Positions 22,652 to 34,275 of a stretch of DNA of 64,000 nt are shown here, piece by piece. The DNA lies in assembly GCF_945859685.1 (NCBI RefSeq), contig NC_079147.1:304914485-304978484 (forward strand), given 5' to 3'. The notes below the pieces were generated by a model. It was not told the origin of the DNA, did no database searches, and worked only from the letters and a program-made list of their open reading frames with translations. The DNA comes from Eupeodes corollae. Taxonomy: Eukaryota > Arthropoda > Insecta > Diptera > Syrphidae. The number at the start of each line of letters is the position of its first letter. Position 1 is the first letter of the stretch. A program made the translations under genes and the position numbers.

Positions 22652-24120
22652 TTACTTACTTACTTACTTAAGGTGGCGCTACAGTCCTGTGTGACCTAGG
22701 GCTTCACCCAACAAACTTCTCTATCTAGCTCGGTCCCTTGCTAGATGTCTCCAGTTTCACGCTAAAAGTTGGGTGAGGTCACCTTCAACTTGTGTGCGCC
22801 ACCTGATCCGCGGTCTTCCTCTACTGTGGGTGTGGATTCGAAGACTTTCCGGGCCGGAGCATTTGTTTCCATGCACTCTGCGTCACATAGCCATCTTAGT
22901 CATTGGACTTTCACCCTTCTCGTTAAGTCTACGACGCTGTACAGCCCGTACAGCTCGTCGTTGTATCTTCTCCTCCACTCCCCTTCGATGCATAAGGGAC
23001 CGTATATCAAACGAAGAACTTTTTTCTCGAACCGACAGAAGGTGCTTTCCGCTTTTGTCATAGTCCATGCTTCTGAACCCTATAGCAGGATGGGGATGAT
23101 AAGGGTCTTATATAGCAACACTTTGGTCCCTCGAGAGAGGACTGTTGTTTGGCTGCATTTGCCTGCCGACATTCCTTATCAAACCAGTTGTTCCTTGTTA
23201 GTACCTGCTTAAAACCCAGCACATCAGAGGCGGCTTCTCTGATTGCATCTTGTCAATGTTACCACTAGTTTTCGATACATTGTGTTAGCGGCAGAGAACT
23301 TCGAGAGAGGTTACTTGTAACGCGGTCAGAAAAGGATTTGGCAATCTCTTGCTATTGTAGCCGTTCGACGTTGTACCTACTCAAAGCACCTCCCTGTTTT
23401 GCCTTGGGTCTGAAAATCCGAAGTGCTACCTTGGCTACAACGAAGTAGTTGTCCGATTCGATGTTAGTTCCTTGGAAAGTTCGTATATTCATGATGCTGG
23501 AAGCGTGTTTGGCGTCGATCGCAATATTATCAATCTGGTTGCCGGTAGATTGATCTGGAAAAGTCCAAGTTCCTTTGTATATGTTGACGTGTGGAAAACG
23601 CGTACTGGCTACCATGACGTTTCGCCCCGCTGCAAAATCTATGAGCCTGAATCTGTTGTCGGAAGTGTTTTCGTGCAGGCTGTTCTTCCCGATCAAACTA
23701 TCCACCAAAGATGTCTTCCCTTCCTAGCTTGGCATTAAAATCGCCCAGGACTATTTTAATATCGTAGCTAGGCCACTGCTTATATGTTTTGTCTAAGAAC
23801 TCGAAGAACATATCTTTGGTGTTGTCGTCTTTCTCTTCTGTGGGGGAGTGCGCGCAGCGCATATCAGGCTAATGTTGCCGAACTTGGCATTGATGCGTAT
23901 GGTCATGAGGCGCTCATTGATGCACTTATAGCTCAAGACTTCTTGCCTAAGTCTGGCTCCAATGACGAAGCCAGGAAGTCACCCCGATGGCACAACCCCC
24001 AACCTGGAGGGTCAGATCCTATTTTTTAAGGATGGGGAGCCGGATAAAACAGCTCCTTATAGCCCTGGGCTCCGAATAAGTCGCAGAAGTCCTATAAGGT
24101 GTTCACTAAGTAGTTCAACC
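22652..24120 (-). mobile_element. RTE-type LINE with internal ~1.39-kb deletion (copy A)
   Basis: Read on the minus strand from about 24010: AP-like endonuclease blocks FVIGARLRQEVLSYKC, ERLMTIRINAKFGNISLICA, then KIVLGDFNAKLGREDIFGG (about 23700-23770), NVMVASTRFPHVNIYKGTW, and IESDNYFVVAKV, where the catalytic His of the SDH box is Asn. The linker follows, then the sequence jumps at 23142 to the extreme C-terminus (RRGVEEKIQRRAVRAVQRR). The element ends with the 33-bp terminus shared with the SINEs (22672-22704) and TAAG repeats (22652-22671 read in reverse). Compared with copy B, the equivalent of 52363-53752, including the whole reverse-transcriptase core, is missing. Open frames on the plus strand here are antisense shadows. 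Confidence 0.82.
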
Positions 24121-24470
24121 GTACTGGAACTGTAGACGCCACCGTTGATTCCATCTCTGGAACTCCTCCGCTGCCGTCTGAATAAGGAGAGGTGCGTTAG
24201 TGGAAACACCTTTTCCCCCTCTCTTTGTTGCCCCCAAACAACTTTCCAGTGTTGTTGGAACCCAATCTCCAGTTGAGGTACTAGGCACGCGATGTTCACC
24301 ACGGGGAGGCAAGAGTAGGAGTTGATAGACAGAGGTTGGTTTTGAGAAAACCTGTGGACGCGTGTGTCCTCTTGAATGCACATGTCTACAATTTGAACAT
24401 CGGCTATTTCGTAAGTCTCCAAAAATTAGAATTTTTGACTGCTCTTCTTGGCTCGACATTGATTTAGATT
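24121..24470 (-). other. Possible 5' continuation of the RTE-type LINE
   Basis: Two overlapping minus-strand frames run through this stretch (one from 24459, one from 24422). Neither shows a motif I can name. Position directly upstream of the endonuclease relic suggests 5' UTR or the start of the endonuclease domain, but another origin is possible. Confidence 0.3.
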
Positions 24471-27400
24471 ATTTAAACAATACTAACTCACTTTTTTAGC
24501 ATGTGTTAACTCTTTCGTTCATCATCAAACATCTTATCAATAGAACCAGCTGATTACGTTTGAATAACAAATAATAAACTACAAGCAGTCAGATGATATG
24601 CAGAAATGGTATTATTCCTTCATTGTAGCAAAAATTGCATTTTTTCTTCACAATTATATGTATGTCCCCCTCCCAACCTTCGGGTTGAGTGCTTTTAGAA
24701 ATGTTTAATGCCTTTTGAAAGGCGTTGAACTTCATTGTTCCAGCTATTTCTTCTACTTCCAAAAATCAGTAATTCCATTATTTTCTTAGCTCATGAGAAA
24801 TGTTTGTTCTGTAATGAATGTTATCTCCTTAATTCGCATATTTTCTTCTACAGTTCTGTTCGGCCATATTATGCGTTGCAGCTTTAAACTGATTTCGCCT
24901 CCTTATACCCTTCGACATCCTGTAACTGCAACTTAAATGAAAACCATGAAATATATTAATAAATAAAAGGATGGAAATATCTTCTAGTGTATCTTAATTT
25001 AAATTCGTTTTGGAAACGCAATCTCAGAAACCAACTACGTTTCATTCGAAATCCAAAAAAAAACAAATTCCCTTCAAAATTCATCTGTGAATTCAAAATT
25101 ACGAACACACATAAATCCTTAGTCCAGTGAATCCATTACTAAATATTTTATCCTTCGCAATTATGGTGTTATTAAAAATTGTACATAGCAAACCAAAAAC
25201 TAAATGTATTCCTTATACTACAGCTCGTCCTCTTTCTCTGATGTATTCATCCAACCGTAACTTTAATATCCTTGCTGATGCACAACACAGAGCAACAGAA
25301 ACAGCATCAGGGAGAAATTTACAGCATTTTAGAACAAACCATTTAGAGACTCTTCACTTTATAAAAAAATAAAAAAGCAACATATAAAATTATAAAGAAC
25401 ACAATTTCCAACGCAATCAAAAACAAAAAAAAACACAAAAAAAAACTTTTATTTTGTTTCATCCTAGAATTTCGCGTGTCCTTCCACAAAATCTAGTTCG
25501 CCGAGCTACAATTTTACAATTTTACTAGTTTGTCCCTACTTAACTATGAAATTCTAATTTTCCACATTCATGCTCGAGATATAGTAATTCTAATTGCAAG
25601 AATTCACTATACTCGCTCCTTTCATTCATATTTTTTGTGTTGTGTTCTGATGTACGTACACATGCATATAGGAACCTAGAAAAAGGACGATTCTCATACA
25701 TTTGGCCTAGAACGAATACCCACACCCACACGGAGACATTTAAGAATTAAATTCCACATTCGCCACCAATTTAAAAACAAAACAAAAACACAAATACAAA
25801 TTTAAAAAAAAAACAAAAACACCAACGACATGCCTTCATCTTTTGTTTCATAAATAATCCTTTCAAGGATATGTCATAGATGTGTACCTACTCATATTTT
25901 TATATACGTATAACAAATTTACACACGAAAAATTAATATCACAACTCATACCATTGAGAGAGTTATCCCTTGGGAAAATTTAATAAGAAAGGTTACTGTG
26001 GAATGAGGTTTTGATGGTTTTATACTTTAATTTTTCAATACCAATATGCATACATACAGAATTACAGACATATGTATGTAGATATATTATTAAGGAATGT
26101 TTTTGATTTTATTTTGTGTCATCAGTGTGCGTGTATTTTTGGATGAATGTTGGTATGAGTGCTTTTGCCTGAAAGGTCCACAATTTGCATAAATTAAAAA
26201 GTTTATAAAGCACAACATACAGAAGCCGATGCTGTTGATGTATCATCCACATATCTCCCCCCTTTCTCTCTCTTTGTCTTCTTTTACTCGTTCGTAGCCA
26301 GGAGGACACTCTATATACTATATGGGTATACATTCTATACACACCAAACATAATTTCCAAAGGACGACAAGGACGAACGCTTTTATAAGAGTTTTGCATA
26401 TATAAACACGTAAATTAATCTGACAAGTGATACACTACACAACGCCAAAGCGACATCTATGGATCGGAGAACTGCTGTCGTCCTTTCGTATATGTCCAGT
26501 TTTAAAGCAGGAATCTCTCCCGACTCAGTGTAGTCAAGGGATGGAAGGGGAGTATCCACATTTGGTGTGAGAGTAAACAGCCCGAATGGACATCAAATGC
26601 TCCTTTTGCTTGGCTGTCCCCTTGATTTCTGTGTGTGTTGAACATTATTTCTACCCTCATCCCCCTTCGCCCCTCAATCCAGCCGAACGGAACGGATCCT
26701 GGGAAGGACATCAGACAGACACATGAATTTATGGCAATTTAAAATGGACATGAAGTTTGCCAAAAGTAACCGACTGAATGTGTTTGCGAACTCTCTGCTG
26801 CTCTTCCAGCTAAGCCCAAATCCCTGGCTAAGGGATGATGATATTGCACTATGGCTGAAGACGAAGTGCTCGGGTATGTTCGTTGCGCTGCGCTGCTATA
26901 CTGTCCAAATGATGAGAGTTCTCCTGACTCCTAAACTCTTTGGGGTTGGATTTTAATAAACTCGGATTTTAAAAGAACCCTTCTGACCCCGAAATTGCCT
27001 TGGTATGCTGGCCGCGTCTTTCTTGGACATTCAATGAAGTAAGCGGGGAGGACAGCTAGGTCAGGAGAAGGGTAGATGGCACTCCTTCATTTAGCGAGTA
27101 AAAGTGCAATAAAATAGCAATGAACGCTAAAAATAATACACTTTTGGCCTCGAAATAAGTGCACGAACGGAATTTCTGAATTTCCAACTGGAATGCAAAC
27201 GACTTTACTCCACCACTAACGCAGACGACGACAACAGCAACGGCAACGGCAACAGCAACGAACGAACCCTTTGCAGCTTTATTTATTTATGATTTACCAT
27301 TGCTGATACTCCCCTTCTACGTCTCTGTCTTCGTCTCCGTCGCCGTCACTGAATCCGGGTTACGTCCGTACTCCGCCATTGCCTGCCATTTTGCTGGTCT

Positions 27401-30400
27401 AACTGATTTCGCGATTTTGAAATCGTTGAGTATTAATGAACCGCAAATAAATAATAATATAAAGGGAGAGCATCATAATAATATAGCCAGGACCAGATAC
27501 CCAGACCCAGATCCGAGAACCCAAAACCCGAACTCCAACCAGAACCAGAACTAAAGAGCCCCTCAAATAAGTTGGATTTTGGAATTGGATGTTGGAGTTG
27601 ATTTAAAGATGCCTGGAGGATGATTGAACTTTTCACCAAGAGTGCCACCAGGATATCGAGTGAGTGGTGGGTTCAAAAATATATCTACGAGTATCTATCT
27701 ACAGAACGATATGCTGGCTCTCCTCAAGTTCTCCCTTCAAATTCAAAACTCAACTTGAATAGCAACGTTATATGATGTACATCTGTACAATTGTATAAGC
27801 AAAGTAATGTTAAGTGTTTTTGGTGGGGACGACGCGACGAAGGGCGCAGTACTCTTCGAGGCACTCAGCGGGTTTGAGTTGGTTTGTGTGGTTTGATTTG
27901 GTGGGCTTTGATTCACATTGCACACAAGTTGCCAACTGCTTCCTATACATCCACCACCAACGACGCTGCCACTTCGCTTCCTCTACGTTCGCCATTGCCT
28001 CCGCCGCGCTGCCGCCGAAATTAATTAATTAAATAGGATTAAATGGGTTTGAAATAAGTTCGTATAGGACCAACCGACCCTCAATGAGGTCATTAAGTTT
28101 TTGGTTAGCAGAGGTGTTTAGCATTGACGAGCAATTAAAAGTTATTTCCAAATTATTTGAGATGAAAATTTTGAAACGGAATTTTTGTTGTTTTTGAGGG
28201 TTTGAGGTTTAGCGGTTTTGCTTGTTTCTTGAGACTAAGTTTTTGATGAATAAAAGTGAGAAAGTTTTTATTTTTTTTTGAAAATTTAATGGAAAACCAC
28301 AGGGGAATACCTATAAATGTATTTGTATAGAAAAGGGTTGAAAACATCATCAGCTAAATAGGTACCTATAGCTTAAATAAAGTAAAAGTGCTGAAAAATC
28401 AAAAAAAGGAAACAAAATTTCAACTTTCTGATTTATGAAAGTTTAGCGAAAAATTTACTTAATGTTATTAAGAAATCTACTTAAGGAGAAATAGACTTTT
28501 AGACTATTGGTAGAGGCTATATATCTATAAGAAGGTCATTATTTAGAAGTGAAATAATGGTAAAGAATATGTTTGAGGAGGACTTCATTTAACCCATCTC
28601 TGGTAGAGAGTCTTGTATTTGAATGAAGAATTTGAGTTTTCAACATTAATTCTTCTAAGAAAATATCATTAGTAAACATTTTGAATAAGAAATCAAGTCA
28701 GTCTTAGATTAAATTTTAATCTTATTTTCTAAGAGCGACTTATAAGTTTAAATCACAGATTAAAAGATACGATAAACTGATTAGCAAATCGTAGTAACGC
28801 TTTATGTGTGATCCCGCCCTAGTCTCTTGTGAGCTTGTAAAACAGCAATATTTCTTTTTTTTTGAGACTATTATCGGCATCATCCAGGCCTAATTTAACA
28901 AAACTCCTTATTTATCTATCCAGACCGCAAGGCATCGTAGATCCTATTCTACGTTAAGTCTCCAGCATGAGCAATGTATTAAAGGTAACTTTATTGAGCT
29001 GATTTCTCCTCACCTTATCTGGGCTTAGTGAAGGACCCAACAGACGGACTTATATGAGAGTACTGGCAAAAACATCGCAGTAGGAACTTAAACAAAATAT
29101 TAAGGTTTAACGTAAAATGCTTCATTGACAATAGTAGGCTCTGGATCAGTTGATTTTAAAGCATTTGCCAGTGCATTTCTTCTTCTATGTTGATATCGGC
29201 AGTTACTATATTGATCTATTGATTAAAACCTCAAAAAATTTGACTAATAAGTTGATAATCATTCCAAACCATTAAGAAAAAGGCTCAAGAATTAAAAAAC
29301 CTTTGGAAATTTGAACTGTGAAAAATGTCACTTACTTAGTTTTTTCGAAATTTGAAAATGCTCTGGATTATATGTAGCTCAATTAATATTTTCAGTATTA
29401 TAGAATTTAAAAATATCACCTTATATTTTTATAAGATTTTAGCATTCAAGAAACTAAAGAGTATTTAGGAAGAAGATTTGTGTTATTAGTTTTTCAAAGT
29501 GCTGTTGATTTCATTTGGTAATATACATACATCAACTAAAAAAGTATTACAGTTTCTCAAAAGTAGTTTACTTTAAAGTGAGAAACTTTCGACCTGGGAC
29601 TTGTAACTCGTGGCAGATAAAATGAGAGAAGATCATCTTAAATTGAAGCCTCCAAACATGAAACCTAATAATTTCCCAAGACCAAAAGGTATAAAATTTA
29701 GTAGTTAAAGATATTTGCGCCGTTTTCAAAAATCATATTTAAAAGCTCCTCACAAATTTATGGGACAAAGAAAGTAACGATTTATTTTGGTGATGCATAT
29801 AATTTTTTCCTTTGAATTTCGTTTTCCTTTCTAAACTTTGATAAATAAAATTTTACTCGAGTGTCAAATAATTTTTCGTCTTCAGTTACTTGAATTTATT
29901 TTAGGTTCTGTTTTTTCAAGATCTTAAATTGTAGAAAGGGTTCGCTTTGTTATGTACGAGTATCTTAGCGTCTCAGACCTTTGGAGAGTGTTTCCATTCG
30001 GAATATAGGGCTTCAACTACTACTTGGCGTAATAGTAAGCGTTGTGGTTCTAAAATGTATTAAAGCTACTTTAAGCTCTTAAGTAGTCATAAATATATTC
30101 TTCTACACTTGAATTTTAGTCTGCTGACTCTTCGGCATTACTTAATTTCGATTTTAAGCATTCATTTATTCTTCTCGGCGTGTTTCACACTGGATTGTCT
30201 ATCCTGCAGTGCTGTTTTTTTTTCATTTCGAAGCTTATATCCAATCTCATGCTCACCTGTGTTTTCCTATGATAAAGACAATATCTTGCTGACCCGTTTT
30301 CTTCTACAATTATTCCTTGAAAATATGATGTTGCCAGAGAACTCCAGTTTACTTTTTTTGTATTAATTTTTGTGTCAGTCTCACATTAAGTTTTTAAACA

Positions 30401-30457
30401 ATCTTAATGAAACACAAAAGTGGTTAACTTATGGCTAAGGTAAAACACAACATACGA
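24471..30457. other. Long noncoding region, no gene recognised
   Basis: About 6 kb without recognisable coding motifs. 24.5-26.1 kb is AT-rich. 26.3-28.0 kb is GC-richer, with CAACGG/CAACAG repeats near 27236-27262 and pyrimidine-rich stretches; it could hold regulatory DNA but no core promoter is convincing. 28.0-30.4 kb returns to AT-rich sequence. AAAAGGACGA-type motifs occur at 25682, 26358 and (complement) 26478. Confidence 0.45.
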
Positions 30458-31249
30458 GGGTCTTCCCAGAAGTATCCAACCTTAAAGAAAAGACAAGAAA
30501 TTTAGGGAAAATACCTTTTATTCTCTACATAGCTCCCTATTAGCTCGATATACTTTTCCCAGTGATGTTCAATAGCTTTGTTACCCTGTCTTTAGTGAGA
30601 ACCGTTCGTCGAGCTCCTCAAAACAGCCATATCAACCGCTGACTCCACCTTTTCATTGATGGCAAATCTTTAACAAACCACGCCAAACACTATTAAAACA
30701 TCCTCACGAGACGCTAGTTTTGTTCCATTGTGAGTAATCGCAGCACCCATCTTACGCACAGCTTTCTTATGTCCAAATTTTCAGCCGATATGTGATTTAC
30801 GAGAACATCACTTTTTTGAAATGCCTACCATGTCTGCTAGCTGGCACACTTTCAGTCGATGGTCACCATTTTGTGGAATTTCGTCACCATTTCTGTCATG
30901 AAGTCCTCATTTGGTCGACCAATGATATGATTGTCTTGGCAGGTTGTACTAATTCTGTTACCCAATATTTTACTTGTAAACGAAGGAGTAGACTCCCCAG
31001 AGTAGAATCTAGCTCTGCTTTGAAACTGGTTGTATTGACGCCTTTCAAATGAAAGCTTTGAATCACATAACGAAGTCCAAATTTGTCCATGTTTACAAAT
31101 TCACTCAGAGAGTTTACTATCGATGGCTGCCGAACAACTTAAAACTTAAGCTTAAAAATTGGGTACTCTCTGTCTCTATCTTTACCATAGTCATTCTTTC
31201 GAACAACAACATACTTCACGTCGGGTACTTCTTCGACTACCATCGAAGT
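30458..31249 (-). mobile_element. Mariner-like deletion derivative with imperfect TIRs
   Basis: The left end ACGAGGGTCTTCCCAGAAGT (30458) corresponds, inverted and with mismatches, to the right end near 31213-31246 (CGTCGGGTACTTCTTCGACT). On the minus strand from 31090 the transposase N-terminus reads MDKFGLRYVIQSFHLKG, then ELDSTLGSLLLRLQVKYWVT. After many stops the far C-terminus follows (HHWEKYIELIGSYVENK, near 30520-30580). The catalytic domain is missing. About 790 bp, inactive. A different mariner lineage from the copy at 11817, judging by the N-terminus and TIRs. Confidence 0.68.
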
Positions 31250-31439
31250 TCCTAATCGTAAGTTTTATAATCAGCTCTATCATAAATTCCATCGTAATCC
31301 CGAAAGACTGTATCATGAAATCCGTTCGTAATGCAAAATTGTGTGAGATTTTCCAATGTTTGAGAAACCTTGAACTTAATGCTTTTGTGCTTTTGAAAAA
31401 CAACTTTTTGAGTTGATTTGCAGAGCATGGGCCCTTCTA

Positions 31440-32300
31440 TGTAACTCGATTCTACAATAAAATTGCTTATGAACTTTCATATAAACGAGGAACTACGTAC
31501 ATCGAAAGTAGAATTAAAAAAAAGGCAAAATCACTCTACATAAAATGTGCTGGGAGTGAAGTTGTTTTTTGTGAAAGTGTTAGTAAAATCTTGAATACGA
31601 GTTCCATCTATCATCCCAATTAAACCGGGAATTCTTGATTTTTGCCAAAAACAGCGTTTGGATTTTCGTTTTTCTTCCTCATTCATTTCAAAAATAATCA
31701 TCAGCTTGAAGTCAAAACGGCAAGTATTTTTGGCATGGTTTGTTGTGAAATTCCTGCGTTCTTGTCACCACCGATTTGGTTTTTTTTTTGGTAACCTCCT
31801 GTTTCCGTAGTACCCGTGGCATGATGGTTAGTGCGTTGGACTGTCATGCAAGGGGTCTTGGGTTCAATCCCTGCCTGTGCCAGCTTAATTTAAAAAAAAA
31901 ATTAATTTTCGCGGGTACTGCCTCTTGCGAGGAATTGACAAATCCTTCAAGAGTAATTCTTGTCATGAAAAAGTGCTTTCTCAAACTAGCCGTTCGGATT
32001 CGGCATTAAATTGTAGGTCCCTTCCATTCCTGACAACAGTACTCGCACACAGGAATGGTTGAGAGTTGTAAGTCACTAGGCCCTGGTTCACAACGGACTG
32101 TTGCGCCACCCCATTTGATTTGAACCTCCTGTTTCCAAAAAATGCAATGCTGTTGATAACTCAATGTTAATCGAAACAGCATTTTGTCTTCTGCGAGTAG
32201 TCATGTCGGATGATATATGTTGTGTTAAGTAAGAACATAAATCCGTCTTTACAAAGACTATAGCTCTCAACAAAACTTAAACATATTTTTAATTAAGAAT
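31440..32300 (-). mobile_element. PIF/Harbinger transposase relic interrupted by a SINE
   Basis: Outside the SINE (31807-32122) the minus strand reads as one transposase fragment. From 32260 to 32137: SSDMTTRRRQNAVSINIELS then TALHFLETGG. After the SINE, from 31806 downward: ETGGYQ, GGDKNAGISQQTMPKILAV (31720-31765), then KSRIPGLIGMIDGTRIQD (31600-31655). The last block is the typical first catalytic Asp motif (GxIDGTxI) of PIF/Harbinger nucleases. Stops and shifts follow, and the later Asp/Glu motifs are not found. It is possibly bounded by similar sequence near 31450 and 32560, but TIRs are not proven. Confidence 0.66.
31807..32122 (+). mobile_element. tRNA-derived SINE, full length, 14-bp target-site duplication (copy 1)
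   Basis: A 316-bp SINE with a tRNA-like head: A box TGGCATGATGG (31817-31827) and B box GGTTCAATCCC (31861-31871), with GCCTGTGCCA closing the acceptor. These are RNA polymerase III promoter elements. The body follows an A-run, and the 3' end carries AGGCCCTGGTTCACAACGG..GCGCCACC (32078-32110) plus an ATTTG repeat. It is flanked by perfect copies of AACCTCCTGTTTCC (31793-31806 and 32123-32136). It lies in a Harbinger transposase frame. The tRNA identity is not clear because the anticodon stem is not intact. Confidence 0.92.
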
Positions 32301-33060
32301 GCGTTCAAGTTTTTGGAATGATCTCTTATTCTTCTGCGTTCAATTTGATCGTACCGTTCTTTATTTCCATGCAACTTGAACCAAATTCCAACGGTGTGCA
32401 TTTGTGTAATAATAATTCTTGTCAGAACATTTGATGTTTTATATTTGTTTTGTTTTATTTTTGTGTTTTTAAAACTGTCAAACAACTCGACACTCGTTCG
32501 AAAGTACAATTTTTTTTGAAAACAAATTTGGTATAACCGGCATCCGAAGAACGATTTAAAAGTAGAATCGGAAATGAGTTTCGAATAGGATCAAAAAAAG
32601 AATCGAGTTTAGAGTAGAGCCCCTGACTTCGAATGCGATCTTCGATTTTAAAAATCTGCTTAAATTTTTCAAAATTGTTTTTTACATTATTTCAATATTT
32701 TTCATAAACTCGTAAAGATCTATCGTCTTATATTGGTTACAAAAAGAAGAAATATGAAATATACCTGCGAAATAAGTTTATCTTCAACAAGTAAAAATAC
32801 TTACAATTTTTTTTAGAAAATCTTAAGAGAGGCTTTTTTAATAAATTGTTGTATGTTTTCAAATATATCAATCAGTTTATAGAAATAGTTTTAGTATGTT
32901 GTTACTTTATGCCTTTGAATAAACGTTTTAATTTTGAATTTCTTTAAACATTCTGACTCGTTTTTGTCCTACAGAATTGTTAAAAAAGATAATTATTTTT
33001 TTAATAATCGAAATTAAAAGTTAAAACATTCCAGATGACTAAATATTGACCAGTTTGAGT
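32301..33060. other. AT-rich noncoding stretch
   Basis: May include the rest of the Harbinger relic on the left. No other motif seen. Confidence 0.4.
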
Positions 33061-33063
33061 CCC

Positions 33064-34060
33064 TTACGAAAGAAAGTTCTCCTGGGTAATTACTGTTTTC
33101 TCCTCTTCCTCGTTCATACAGCTTCTGCAAAAGTCATTTGCGAATACGCCTAGCCACGCTTTCCTATTAGACAGTGCCCGGTTATGACACCGACTATCTA
33201 GCTTATATGCGATGTGCTTAGAGGTAGCAAACACCTTGATCACTTTAAATCTAGTGTAGGCCAGATGTTTTTTGTGACCTGACACGTGATGATGTTGTTC
33301 CACCTGGCGTTTGCCTTCTTCGTAGCGTCCTGTATTAGCAATAGTTTACATCTATCGAGTTGTATGCCAGCATTTGCTAAACGAATGAGTTGTACTGTAC
33401 CATTCCTGGCGTGTTTATCTGCCTTACAGTTTCCTGGAATGCCTCAATGGGCCCGCACCCAGCAGATGTGAATATTAAACTGTTGTGTCATCTTCATTAA
33501 AGATGATGGACAGTTATGGACAGTTATAGAGTTTGTAGAGACAGATTCCAGAGATTTGATAGTGGCTTCACTGTCTGAGAAAACACGGATATCAGATGTT
33601 AATATCACGTTTTCTTTAATCCAGGATAAGACTCCCAAAAGTTCCGCCTGGACCACACTACAATGATTTCGAAGGCGGAATGAGAGACTTAATTTCAGTG
33701 GTTCACAGTACACACCTCCACTAACCCCTTCTTTTGTTTTTGATCCATCTGTATAAAAGAGGAATGACTTGTCTTCCAGGAACGTCCTATCCTCACAAAC
33801 AAATCTGGAAGGTATAGAAATCTGGAAGCTTCTGTCGTTTAATTGCCATTGTTGGATGGTGAAGTCTGGTGTGCTTTGGAATTGATTCTTGATACCTAAG
33901 AACCACGGAGTGGCCAATTTTGTTGTTAATTCACTGCGATGAAGCTTTGACGGCAATAGTAGAGCTTGGAGCTATTTGTTTGATAAATATATCAAGACTT
34001 GTTTGGTAGAGTAAGGGTAAGGTATCCAGTGCCGCAGTGTGAAGAGATCCGCTAAAATAG
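33064..34060 (-). mobile_element. RNase H LINE, second copy (C-terminal part)
   Basis: A minus-strand relative of the LINE at 13478-15788. From 34055: GSLHTAALDTLPLLYQTSLD, then RNase H with intact FYTDGSKT (first Asp, about 33745), VVQAELLG (Glu, about 33635), RVFSDSEATIKS (Asp, about 33580), the loop HICWVRAH, and, after a frameshift at about 33445, GNCKADKHARNG with the last Asp. The Cys/His tail survives in part (NDFCRSCMNEEEEKT, near 33110-33150). So the four RNase H acidic residues are all visible, but in two frames. 5' reverse transcriptase and 3' UTR are missing; it is truncated on both sides. Confidence 0.82.
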
Positions 34061-34242
34061 GAAAAACAAATTAAGCGCAAATATTATACAAATCTGTGAT
34101 CAAAAATTTGTATAAGGAATATTTTCATGTTTGTTATTAAATTTAAAAGATCCAACTCGAATATGGTCAAAACATAAATATCAAAGTTTTCTATCTCTAT
34201 TGCCTAACTTTTATATTCAAATAAAAACATTTCAAAATTAAT

Positions 34243-34275
34243 CTAACCTCATTTTTTCTCTCTTTCCAGGTATGT
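34243..34275 (+). promoter_or_regulatory. Candidate recursive-splice (ratchet) site: branch point, pyrimidine tract, AG|GTATGT
   Basis: CTAAC (34243-34247) is followed by a 16-nt pyrimidine tract and CAG (34267-34269), abutted directly by GTATGT (34270-34275). The branch A lies 23 nt before the AG. An acceptor fused to a donor with no exon between is the defining layout of zero-nucleotide exons in long fly introns. It lies about 28 kb downstream of the candidate exon donor at 6007 on the same strand. I found no other site of this quality in the window on either strand. Confidence 0.62.

Noticed and set aside
22769..23212. 147-codon plus-strand frame
   Set aside because: Antisense to the RTE-type LINE relic, whose minus-strand motifs are clear.
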